Shown here piece after piece: positions 33,901-44,523 of a DNA stretch of 64,000 nucleotides. The stretch is from Lepidodermella squamata (Eukaryota > Gastrotricha), in the NCBI GenBank assembly GCA_047495785.1, contig JBLDXI010000015.1:5084001-5148000 (forward strand), written 5' to 3'. The notes under the pieces were generated by a model. The model saw nothing but the letters and a program-made list of their open reading frames with translations. It had not been told where the DNA came from and searched no databases. The position numbers were made by a program, and so were the translations under genes. Numbering within the stretch: the first letter of the stretch is position 1; every line of letters begins with the position of its first letter.

Positions 33901-36621
33901 TGTAAGGAGAAGCTACTTCCAAACACTGGATAGGTTTATTGGCGTCGGCGATAGATGAGCATTTGTCACTAGGCATGTCAGACGGGATCACGCGAGGCTT
34001 TCGCGGGCGGATCATTTTCCATGCGGGAACTACTTCGGGCGGCGGTGGGGGCTCCAAAGGACAAGCTCTGCACTGTTTTAGCCAGACTATAAGCATCCTT
34101 TAAGTGATAAATCATCTTCATTAAATTGGTTTTCTTACCCATATGAGTACCCATTTGCGACAGACCCTTCTTGCGGAGTGTTTCGCTCTCTTCAGCCATT
34201 TTCCTCAGCATGCCAACAGGTAGGGCTCCCTTCGGGTACGAATTGTAATAGGCGAAAATAACGACTTCCCGGTTTTCTGGTAAGGCCTCTTCGTTTTTAG
34301 CCACTGCAAAAATACAATAGAAATGTTTCAAGGAACGATTCTTCACATTACCCGAGGGTGAATGCGCATGCTTTTTCAAATTCAAAAGTAAATCTCAATA
34401 AATGCATGCAACATTCCTGATATCAGCGTTTCATGCGAATAAAACTTATCAATCATACTTGCAGCAGGCATATAAATATCTTTAACACACAGGCGTGGTT
34501 GAAAATGTAATAAAAAGCAGCTCCAACGCAACAACCGAAGCCATTAAAATGTCACACAATCGGCATTTACGCAAATAAATCGTTTTTTGGCAATCGAATC
34601 AAAAATCAATTAAGAATAAATATAACGCTCACTATCAAGTCCGTGATGATCTCCGTGGCCTATACGTAACAAGATTGTTTTTCAAACATTAGTAGTGTTA
34701 ATTTATGTTATTACTACACAACGGTAAAGCAGCGACTTGGTAATATTTCTAGCCTTCTAGGTTTGCCACAAATTGCTAAATTTGATTATGTAGCGTATTT
34801 TGAACTAATGTACGAAACATGGTTGATAAGCGAATGAAGCAAAGCCACTAAACATGCAAACATGGAGTACCTTTGTCCCTATCCTTTGAGGGCTTCGAGT
34901 CTTTGGCTGTGGCAACAAAGTCATCAATTATTATGTTACAGATAGCTCAACGCAAATTTAAAATAAGTGTGTCAACTGAAAATGCATTACCTTTGACGTC
35001 TGCCTTGTTTGCTTGTTTTTCAACTTTATCGTTACGAGCTTTTCCTGGTGCAGTATCCATTTTTCCTCTTTGATCCTGGGTGGCACCTTTTGCTCCAGGA
35101 GCCAACCCCGCGACGGCGGGATCCTAGGACAAAAGGAGATTATGAAACTATGACATGTAAAGCGCAATTCTCACCAGAGGATTGGGTTGGGCTAGTGCGG
35201 GATCTGGTGGCTGCTCGCTGGGCGGGGGCTGTGAGCTTGGCGGCGGCGGTAGCTTGAATTCTGGTAAAAACTGCTTGAGCATCGACCAAATATCAGGTCC
35301 AATAGTTGGATGGAGAGGTACCAACTCAGGAAGCCAGCCAGTAAGCATATGTATTACACTGTTGTCGCCAAGCTCCAGATTTCCTTCGGAACCATCCACG
35401 CTACATTAGGGTGTCAATCATTTTGACAGTTCATCTACTACATTTAACTTTTTTACTTACTCTAGAGTAATAATTTTTAATATAGCCTTCGTGATCAACA
35501 TAGGCCACAGCTCGTGTACATTCGTTGTCGCAGGAAGCAGCATTTGATCTTTCTCGTCAAATGGAATCTGATCGTCTACAACCAATTTCCTCCAACAACC
35601 CTTGTAAGTTAATAAAGATGAAGAACATATCTTATCTGAGGTTCCTTTGTATCTTACCATCCAAAAGAGTCGAACGACGTATTTACCAAAAGGGTTATAG
35701 GCTGGCATATATGGTCCCTTTTCTTTCGCAATTTTGTTGATAGCGTAAATATGCTCCCAAGGTCGCCATGAATATATCACCTCCTCCCAATTAGGATCAA
35801 CAGGTTCTCCTGCGGCTGGAGGAGTCTGCTTAATCTGCTTGATCTGCCAAAGCGCATTTATTTGGCTGATAATGAATCGCATCACCTACGTACATTCCTT
35901 AGCATCACAAGCTAAAAAGTATTTAAATAAAGCGCTTACTTCACTATGCATAATGTGCTTGTTTGGAGTGATCAAATCGAACTTTGATAGATATTCGAGA
36001 TCAACAACTGTTGGGGTCTGTGTGGAGTGGGAAAACATAAAAGCCGAGTTCCTACTCATCAATATGCAAACCTTTTCAACTGATACATCAAATGGTCTCT
36101 TCCAATTTGATGGGCGCAAACTGGGAGGCATTTCTGGACGACCCTCGGGATCTTCGAACAAATTGTGACCCTACATAGATGAAAAATGTAGTAGTTGCAT
36201 AAGGCGAATATCAAATTTGACAAACCAGAGGCGACTTTCCCTTCTCCTTTTCCTTAGTAGTCGCTTTGTGTGCGATTTCCTGTGTGTTTTGATGGTGAAA
36301 TAAACTGTAAAATGTCCATCTTAAAAAGTGAGGAATTTACCCATTTTTCACCATTGATATCAGCTTCGTTGAATTCGGGCCATATCGTTATCTTCACCTT
36401 TCTAATATCGCCGGCTCCTCCAGGAATCACCGAGCTGGCCCTTAATAAGAGTTCAGACAACAGAAAATCAGACAGCTTGAAGTTAGGCAAAACTAATTAT
36501 GTGCTTAACAACATTCAAACAAGCCGTGAAAGCCTCGACAAGAAACAAGATAAAAGATAACATACTCTCGGCCTCCAGGAGAATTAGCCATACGGCTCGC
36601 CGCGCGGCGAACTGAACCCAT
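27980..36621 (-). CDS. ADGB: Androglobin: calpain-like domain plus permuted globin with IQ motif (about 1,900 aa)
   Basis: Androglobin is a chimeric calpain-globin protein of flagellated and ciliated cells. About 27 exons. In order: 36621-36566, 36440-36341, 36279-36226, 36170-36072, 36017-35940, 35885-35658, 35600-35461, 35400-35175, 35123-34991, 34906-34871, a 27-bp microexon 34659-34633, 34303-34139, 34086-33562, 33468-33280, 33093-32925, 32861-32750, 32642-32043, 31981-30488, 30436-30306, 30244-30191, 29990-29828, 29583-29545, 29355-29257, 29197-28772, one starting 28660 (end unresolved, about 28513), 28243-28184 and 28129-27980. Landmarks: ITIWPEFNEADINGEKW, FEDPEGRPEMPPSL, SWRPWEHIYAINK, GCWRKLVVDDQIPFDE, LPATTNVHELWPMLITKAIL, MLTGWLPELVPLHP, then FAWRVMFQDP, the IQ motif AIVKIQKCQRGAASRKIF, and FYPFYDDEWNRIAYCDYAGS. 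The tail is a coiled coil ending KAAPKKKK. The conserved CaM-binding IQ lies inside the permuted globin. The junction after 28660 has a phase I could not reconcile. Confidence 0.92.
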
Positions 36622-37780
36622 ATTTAAGTTTCAGTTAAACGATACTAAGCAGCTATCGCAGAGTAACTAAACGCGACAGAACACCTTTGCCTAATTCTTC
36701 CCTCTCCGTTGCTGCTAGAACTCTCCCAAGGATCGCCAATTTAGCGCGTCATCAACATCAAGGTTGTTGCTAGCTACTTAATAATTTATGAAATTCGAAA
36801 ATGAAATGTTTTGAAAAATATTATTTAAAAATTCAATAATTAATTATATGATATATTTGCTGCAACATAAAACAGAAAGATATCGCCATACGCCAGCCGC
36901 TAACCGACCGCTGCGGCTGCATCTGCGGCTGAGGAATCGCTGTCCACGCCCAACCGCGGGTTTCATAATCGCTCATGGGATTTGCTCCCAAGCAACACTA
37001 AAATATTACTCCTGAATTGTCACAGAAACGGACTTCATTACCAATTTTATGGCAGATCCATTTTTTCATGCGAGTCATCTATCGATTTCCTCATAGAAAT
37101 CATGTCGTGCTCGTAACTTCAATCGTTAAGCGCGTAATGAATAGACAAATGCAGGTGTAAACAATGTATTGGGCAGCGCGCAGTGTAGGTACCACTCAAT
37201 TTGAGTTGCATGATTAAGTTGGAAATTTGCTGGTTTAGTCTAATCAGTTAAATGGAAAAACGAACTAGACTATTTGAAAATCTGCTAACACCTCCGCAAC
37301 GTTTCATTCTCGATATGACTTCGTCAGAAAAAAAGTCATCTTTACTCAATAGGTCAAGGAGAGTAAAATATGCTTAGCTTGAAATTGGAAACTTCTTGGA
37401 ATTGTAATTGTGAGTAGAGAGAAGTTGAGTTTCAATTGGAAAAGCTAAATGAACTTGATACTTCCAAGCTTTCCGCTCCTTCAAAAGGTTTCGTCGCATT
37501 CAGCTGGAATCCGAACGCGAACATAAACTATAAGCTTTAGCGCATGCAAGCTACTGAGCCCAGGCTACATTAGGGGCTCTAAATCTTAAAAGAACACGAA
37601 GATCAGGAATCTCACATAGTATGATTACTCTGGGCTTTGAATATACATAATATAGGTAACTCTTTGGTACTAATCCGGTGTAGCGGTAATCGAAACTAGG
37701 CTGCAATGACTACTAACCGCGCCTATATATATATATCTTGAAATTCGAAGTAGTCTTTCCAACTCCGTGCTATCTGTTTT
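36622..37780. promoter_or_regulatory. Upstream region of androglobin
   Basis: About 1.15 kb of mostly AT-rich DNA upstream of the androglobin ATG. A GC-rich island around 36890-36960 has CTGCGGCTG repeated twice. Androglobin transcription is FOXJ1-linked in vertebrates, but I saw no convincing motif here. Confidence 0.3.
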
Positions 37781-37946
37781 CAGGGTGCGAAGTACAGGGG
37801 TGCTGGGGTGTCGCAACACCCCAGCTCCGGGACTTCAATCAGAGGAAGGCTGAAAAAATCACACAGGGGACCCTTTGGTTTCTTCGGCTGGGTCCTGGAA
37901 AACAATTAGAAAACACCTCAGCTCCCGGATCCTACTTCGCACACTG
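37781..37946. mobile_element. 166-bp hAT-type MITE with intact 8-bp target duplication
   Basis: Terminal repeats CAGGGTGCGAAGTA (left) and the reverse complement of CAGTGTGCGAAGTA (right) differ by one base. The element is flanked by a perfect 8-bp duplication TCTGTTTT (37773-37780 and 37947-37954). CAG ends with an 8-bp duplication are typical of hAT elements. Inside the left half is a perfect 10-bp stem hairpin (GCTGGGGTGT/ACACCCCAGC, 4-nt loop). There is no transposase; the ORF that crosses it is incidental. Confidence 0.88.
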
Positions 37947-38144
37947 TCTGTTTTAAACGGCATCGAATGTAAAAAGCGAAGTTGCCAGTGGGTTCGAAAG
38001 TTGCATACTTAATGTTTCCATAATGTTCGCTGTACAGCACAAATGTGAATGCATTGTTTAATGCGCATTTTTAAGCTGACGTGTTGCTCTCAGGCTTTAG
38101 ATGGATCGATAGATTCTAGAAGACAGATTAATACCATTGCGAAC

Positions 38145-38776
38145 TCAAATATAAACTTGTGACGTATACGTGACAGCGCCATTATCATTCTCAAACCAGC
38201 TTCACGAAGCAGTAAACAAAAGCGCGAATAAAGCGAATTCCCATGCCAAAATATGTAATCTGTGAAAACGATATCTTACTCATCATTTGTTCCTCCGGAA
38301 TCGCCTTTTTTCGAAACAAAAGGAGAAGTGGCCCGTTTGGCCGCGTCATCATCGTGATGCCCAACCGTACCACCGACGTTACCTTGCGAATTACGCAACT
38401 CCTCTACCACTGCATTGCGGCGTTTCACACCCGTCGTGCCCATCGTAGCTGTAGCTGTACCCCCATCATCGTCTATATGATGAAGGGGCCGTGTCGCGCT
38501 TATCATTACATCTTCGAGAATGGGTGCCCCTCGTGCGCCGCCAAACACTACATTTTGCGTGAATGAAAATGAGGATGAGAATAACGCGTTAAAATGAATT
38601 TGGAAAAACGAACGTCGCATGGTTTGATGAACGATATCGTCTGGTAACGTGGCCACTTCGCTTGGGTTTCCCATACGGCCCCCTGTGCCCTTGGTGGGCG
38701 ATAGAGTAGCGTTTCCAGCGCCGAGATGTTTGCCTCCTTTTCGCGCATCTTTCCCAGTATTCTGTGGCTGTGACAT
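38145..38776 (-). CDS. Orphan low-complexity protein (166+ aa)
   Basis: An ORF from a real ATG (38776) encodes SQPQNTGKDARKGGKHLGAG, then DDIVHQTMRRSFFQIHFNALF, then a Gly/Asp/Thr-rich stretch (HHIDDDGG, VGHHDDDAAKR), ending GTNDE. Just before the in-frame stop is GA|GTAAG (donor after 38282). An 80-bp intron to an acceptor before 38199 would add a short exon ending TYTSQVYI with a stop at 38145. I do not recognise the family and see no domain, signal peptide or membrane segment. The 38276-38776 ORF itself is the firmer part; the second exon is speculative. Confidence 0.4.
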
Positions 38777-40553
38777 GCGTTGATTTTATGAATTTCAATC
38801 TATGCAATCTTATTGTTGAAAATTGCTAGTACTAATTTCCTTCATGTATTACTAAATATAAATGGGTGTGTAGAATTTATCTAGCGCCGTATTTCTCGCC
38901 TTAGGTATATTGTATTTTATTTTTCTTCTCACATCCTTCGATTTTTGGTAGTTGCTTGGAGACATAACTGCGCTGCTGGGTTTAAGGTGAATAAATGAAT
39001 AATTAAGAGGCGCGATGGACCTTCTTTCCGCTTTTCGCTCTGATCTCGCTGCAACTACGACAGAACAGCGCGCGCACGCCCAGCGCTGATCTTTTGTACA
39101 TCGCAAACAGCCGTCAAGGTCAAAGCAATACAACTCTTTTTATAATAATGTTTATATCCTGTTGAGCGGGTAAACAACATCACTTCAGATAGATTATTAC
39201 CAGCCGTGAACTGCTATGATTACAATTTATGGACTGGTTTCTAGTTGTAAATTACGCCATGCTATCCAATATATATATATATACAGCTACTGTTACTACA
39301 ACTGTCACATAAATCAGTCGCTTCCTTGAGAGCTCGCTAGTGCATCTCGAGTCAACTGCTATGATATAGTGAATATGCTCATAAACATACCGGTTAGCCA
39401 TTTACAGTCGTTGAGGTGAGTCGTCAAATAGACAGCAGCTGAGTATATATGTTCTGCCTCGTTGATATATTGCCCGCGCTAGAGCAACACGGGCAACGCC
39501 AACTCGCTTAGTTGGCAAGCAAATTAATAGCGATGAATTTGAGAAATGCGAAATTCTCAGAGGTAACTTGCTGCTATATCGAAAAATCGATAGCGCCAAA
39601 CTCAGCTGTTATTGTTCTCTTCGTCACTTCAAGGAAGCAACGCCCGACATTCGGACAAAGGCTGTTTGTCATGGGCTATTATGAACAGGCGAGTAATTAA
39701 AATTGAGGGTTGAATGACCCCTTTCAGCGTCGCGTAAAAATAAAAAATTCAGCCACAACCAGTTTATTTGCCATTAATACATCATAACAAGGTCTCAAAA
39801 ATTGTGTTTCCGGCAATTTCATGAACAATGTTTACCGAAAAAATTCAAGTCAGCAGTTTGCACAAGTGATTAAGATATTGCATACTTGACAATAGTCAAT
39901 AAGTAATGGAAGCAGTATATAGTTGCCCAAGAAGAAACCAGCGAGTCAGTCAAGTGTATAAATTGACCACCGAATGATATCATACGAAAATTAGCACAAC
40001 GCACCTGTGGAAGCTGCAATAAACTCAGCCGTTATACCATAAAGCTCGTCCATCACATTGAATAAAGTACAAGCGCAATGCGTAAAAAATTATGCGCACC
40101 AAACGTCACAGTAGCGAAGCAAACCATCACAGTATATAGAGAAGTAAAAAGATCTTGGATAAGCGAACCGAGAAAAATAGTAATAATAATAGAACATACA
40201 CCTGAGGGAGAAAATAACTCGAAAAAATGGGATCTTTGACGCTTGAATAAAATATTGGTCACTAGAGGAAGACTAACAGGAAATATTTCCGACTATTTTC
40301 GACGGGGACGTGAGATCACATATATGCTCCGTGTGTACTGTTTGGTTCAAGTTTTATTGCATCAACAAATTTTGACGGCGACCAGTTTGAAGGTGTCACT
40401 TCTTGAAATTGAGGGCTTTAACGGGTCTATCTACGCTCGTGGCCAAGGGCGCGTACTTGTGCTGACGATGTTTGCCTTTCAAACTACTAAGAAGGTAGTA
40501 ACGAGTAATTACAGTGCTCAAAAATGGGTTGCCTGGTCAGTGCCAAGCCCAAC
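38777..40553. other. Intergenic, 1.8 kb, no gene supported
   Basis: AT-rich, with an (AT)n run near 39270-39284. Only short ORFs in several frames. The region lies between the orphan gene start and the TMEM181 stop. Confidence 0.4.
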
Positions 40554-42278
40554 TTACTCCTCGTACACAATTTCTTCATCAGAATCATCGTTGTCCTCCG
40601 ACGCCAGTACAAGTGGCTTCGAGTCTTTGCGACCGACAGCCGTCTTGCTGACAGCCGGGCCGTATAAAATGGCGCTCAGAGCGGCGTGGGCATTGATCAG
40701 AACCGGAAAACCGAGACCGATGAATGGACTAGAATACAGGAACAGGATCGGGTCCAACAGCATGACTCGCCACTCGTAAACAGCGCTAGTCGCAAACACC
40801 ATACCACCCCACCTGCAGAGAGTCAAATATTTACGTTCATTGAAAAGAAAAAACAATGCTAAAAACAATAAGACATACAAAAATAGGAGGCCGAAACACA
40901 AACATGCAGCGTAAGAAAGTCGCACGTTCAAATATGACATGCGGCAAACTTCGATGCATGATCGCAAGAAGCTGTAGAGCAGAGCCAAGGTGTACAGGCC
41001 GAGAAATACTGGTATCGTGATCAAAATCGGCTTGAGCGTTTGAACAACCTTAATAGGATCTGATGAAAAAAATATTAAAAATAATGAAAAATGGAAAGTA
41101 AAGCAACAAACCTATTTCAGGCGATTTTGTGTAAATTAACATGGCCCAAGCGTATGCGGCTATGGACAGAAACCAAACAGGAAGAACAAGGGCGTACTTG
41201 AGGGCGTAAAAACGACAGCAGCCACGTGACGTCTCCCTAATACCATGCATAGTCGAGAGCCAGAAAATTCCGAGAATCGCGACGTAGAAAGAACGGAAAG
41301 CAAACGATACAATATCAGCAACGGGGTAGTGAATATTATCCGCGGTTGGTTTGAGCAGCAAGATGCCGAAAATTGGGTCGTTGTAGAAAATCAAAGCACA
41401 TAAGCAGATAGCTTGCCACATTTGCTCCAAATTCCACTCATCCGTGGACCATTTGCGCATGGAATGCATAAACCAACACACAAATACGAAGGCAAAGAAA
41501 ACCAGCGCGACGCGGAGCCATAGTTCAAAGCTCGTGAACTCCGGATTGAAAGTATGGAAAGTCAGCCGCATAAATTTGAACGCTGTTTTCGTTAGAACCG
41601 TAACGTCGACAGCAAAGGGGCCGTCTGGCAGTTGAACGAAACGAATGACATCGAAGGGATCGCAAGAGCCCTGGAATATCAGAAAAAAATCGATTTTATA
41701 TGTTTGAGAGCTAGAAATTTTCTTACATCACCGGAGCACGAAAGAACACGATCCGTGAAAAGTTGTCGCCCTGCATTTTCGCTGCTGTTCGTAGAAAGCG
41801 GTCTTAGCAGAAGCGAGATATTGATCGGCACACTCATCGCCGCATCTCTTGCATCTTGGAGCTCAACAAGGGCCTTGAACAACAATTGCCGATTGTAGCG
41901 ACCGAATTGTGGCGAATAAATTGTTTGCGTGTAGGCAAACTAAAAAGATCAGTTCTTAGTGCTGGATTATATAAACATTCATATCTCGTTACTTGATCGT
42001 CAATATTTGTTTTCGCAGAAGAATTAGCATCAGCTATCTTTGTCATGAATATTGGAGGTCCTGGACGATCGGGGATAAATAAGGACGTGATCAAATGCAA
42101 TTAAGATCAAATAGGCGGCCATACCTAAAAATCCGACGATTACCACGGTAATTCCTAGACAAAGACCAATGATGGATATCAGGCAGCAGCGCCCTTTTGA
42201 CAGCGAGTATAGATTCATGGGCACAGTGCTGTTAAAAAAAAAGATAAAGAGAAGTCCAATAACAAACAAATTCCCCAT
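40554..42278 (-). CDS. TMEM181: TMEM181 family multi-pass membrane protein (499 aa unspliced, 477 if one in-frame intron is removed)
   Basis: TMEM181 (GPR178) is a Wntless-like multi-pass membrane protein of uncertain function. Exons 42278-42125, 42060-41993, 41939-41727, 41670-41112 and 41059-40554 (introns 64, 53, 56 and 52 bp). Landmarks: a signal-anchor-like N-terminal helix; lumenal domain; VDVTVLTKTAFKFMRLTFHT; FNPEFTSFELWLRVALVFFA; FVCWFMHSMRKWSTDEWNLE; CALIFYNDPIFGILLL; FWLSTMHGIRE; LRSCIEVCRMSYLNVRLSY; and the acidic C-terminal signature EDNDDSDEEIVYEE, which matches the end of vertebrate TMEM181. A strong GTATGT...CTGCAG pair (40878 to 40813, 66 bp, no stop, frame kept) lies inside the last exon, so both spliced and retained forms would be translatable. 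Confidence 0.9.
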
Positions 42279-44523
42279 GCTTACCGCTCGATTTCAAACG
42301 TTCCAATATTGGTCACGGCCATTTCTCTCACTAACAAAAAAATTCACTATTGACTATTGAGGAGCGAATAGCATTATTTATAAATAGAAGATAAATGCAC
42401 AAATAAGAGATGCGATATGCGAAAGAGGAATGATGAAATGCTGTTTGGTATAACACATTTACCGCCTTAAAATTACAGCGCGCGCACCAAACGTAATCGA
42501 GCGAAGTGATAACGATCACGCGCCTCCTATTGATTGATAAACATCTTTCCCAGACTTGTGAACGATTCGATAAGAAAAGAAAGAACGAGCCCGATAATGC
42601 GCGCAATAATTGTTTCAAATTATGCAATACGAATCCTTTGCTCGCAAACCAACCTAAAAATAGCTTCGCAAGCGATTAAATCCAAGTTCACAAAGATTAT
42701 AACTATTGAGAGTGTTATTAAAGAAGGGCAGCTCGCCACTAATTGTAATTTCATATGGCGCCCTGAAATCACATCTGTTTGATGAGACATTTTCCTATAC
42801 GAAGTTTTAACGAGAATTCAAACGATAGGAACATCGGGAGAATAAAAACCAAGTAAATCAGAGGACTTTCTAAAATTATATCGCGCAATATCCTAGATAT
42901 ATGGTGGAAAAACGAGCCGCTGATTTTAACGCTATTGATGGCGCTCTTAGCGGGTAACTTCTCAGAGATCAGATGAAAGCCATTCTATGATCATTCATCT
43001 CAGGTGGCTCTCTCGCTTCTCGTTCCTCTGAAGGCTTCACTGAAGGTTAGGAGCTAGGAGGCCACAGCGGCTATAGCCGCTTTCCACTGCTCACGGTCGC
43101 CCGTGACTTCCTTCTGGCGAGTCATATCAGCGAGGCAATTGAAACCAGATGGTAAATCGGCATTCGGATGACTCCTGAGTCCTGCACCATTACTTCATTC
43201 AATGGGCAATAATTGAACTAGCTATTCTCTGGTTCCTGCGAAACAATGACAGCATTAAAATTGCTATCTGCTACATGCGAAAACAAGGCAGCTTGGAATA
43301 TGAACTATAAGTGCACATCATGTAAGGTGTCGAATAGCTGAAAGACACCTGTTAGATGCAAACATATAGCTTTGAATGCGGAAGCTGCGAGATTGTAATA
43401 TATAAGGAATTAAAAATACGTAGAACATGACTACGAAAAGAGCGGAGACAGCAAGTCTGACGCTAAAAGCACCTGTATAAAACCCAGCCCCAGAACTATA
43501 AGAACTAAGCATAAAAACGATAAAGCACCGAGTAACGCATCTGAAAACTGAAAATCGCATATTTAGCGCTGGGCAATTCCCAACTTTGAATCCCCATAAA
43601 GCGCTGAAAACTCGTGAAAATAGAATATACAAATTCCAGAATGATTGTACACATATTAAGATTCTATTTTCGGAAATTAATTTGTGACCTTGACTGCGCT
43701 TGTCCCATTTTATTATACCACTTGTGTGTGTTATTTGCGTTTTATTTATCGCTACATACCCTCCTGGTCTTCTAACTTATGCCAACTTCCAACTTGTGCT
43801 ATCTTTCTGCGAGTTTTCAGTTGCCGCATCGCATCCTTTGCACAACCCATTAAATGCGCAAAAAGGACTGGACCCTGCCTGCAATACTCGCGTCTTTTGC
43901 AAAAATTAACCATGTAAACCATTGTTGATCCCTGAACTTGTTGTTTGTCTTTACTTCAAGCATACTTCTTGGATTATGCATGAAGCAAAGAAGTAAAGAA
44001 GCTTGTAAATTTTTATACAGTTGTACCGCAGATTCATCATTCTCCGTGAAAATTGATAACGATTTTCGGTTTGATGCTTGTCTGATCAAGCACGTCTATA
44101 TTGTTTTATTCTGGTATGGTTACCCATCATCAATCTCTAAGGTCCATCCATGTCGTGTAAATTGCTATCATCAAGTATGGTGACTGGTTTCCGCTATCAG
44201 ACATGCGACTCGGATCGTAAATTTGAACTGTAACCTGTAACCTAGTTATAAATGTGGAAAGTTTGCCAGTGATTCATTCTTAATCATATTTCATAAGTGT
44301 CCAAACAGGTTGTAGATTTATCTTATTTCACCCATGATGGGTTAGTCATCATGTTTTATAACCTGAGTGTCTACTCAAGTTAGCAATTGGCGAATCTGAA
44401 TTTTTACCATTATAAATTACTTATTTACTTTCCCGTTTTGATGATAGGTGTTTTAGTTTTGTAGTGCCCTGATATGATATGGTCCTGTGTGCATTTTATT
44501 TGACACCAGACAGTAGCTGAACA
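42279..44523. other. Intergenic, 2.2 kb, divergent promoters of TMEM181 and the ZO gene
   Basis: No coding sequence I can support. A hydrophobic minus-strand ORF (43318-43632) starts at TTG and has no splice-site support. Immediately before the ZO ATG is a TTTGACACCAGACAG acceptor-like sequence (about 44513), suggesting a 5'-UTR exon upstream or a leader acceptor. Confidence 0.4.

Noticed and set aside
37738-37956. 72-codon plus-strand ORF
   Set aside because: It runs through the hAT MITE and its target duplication, so it is incidental.
43318-43632. Hydrophobic 104-codon minus-strand ORF
   Set aside because: TTG start, AT-driven hydrophobicity and no splice or family support.
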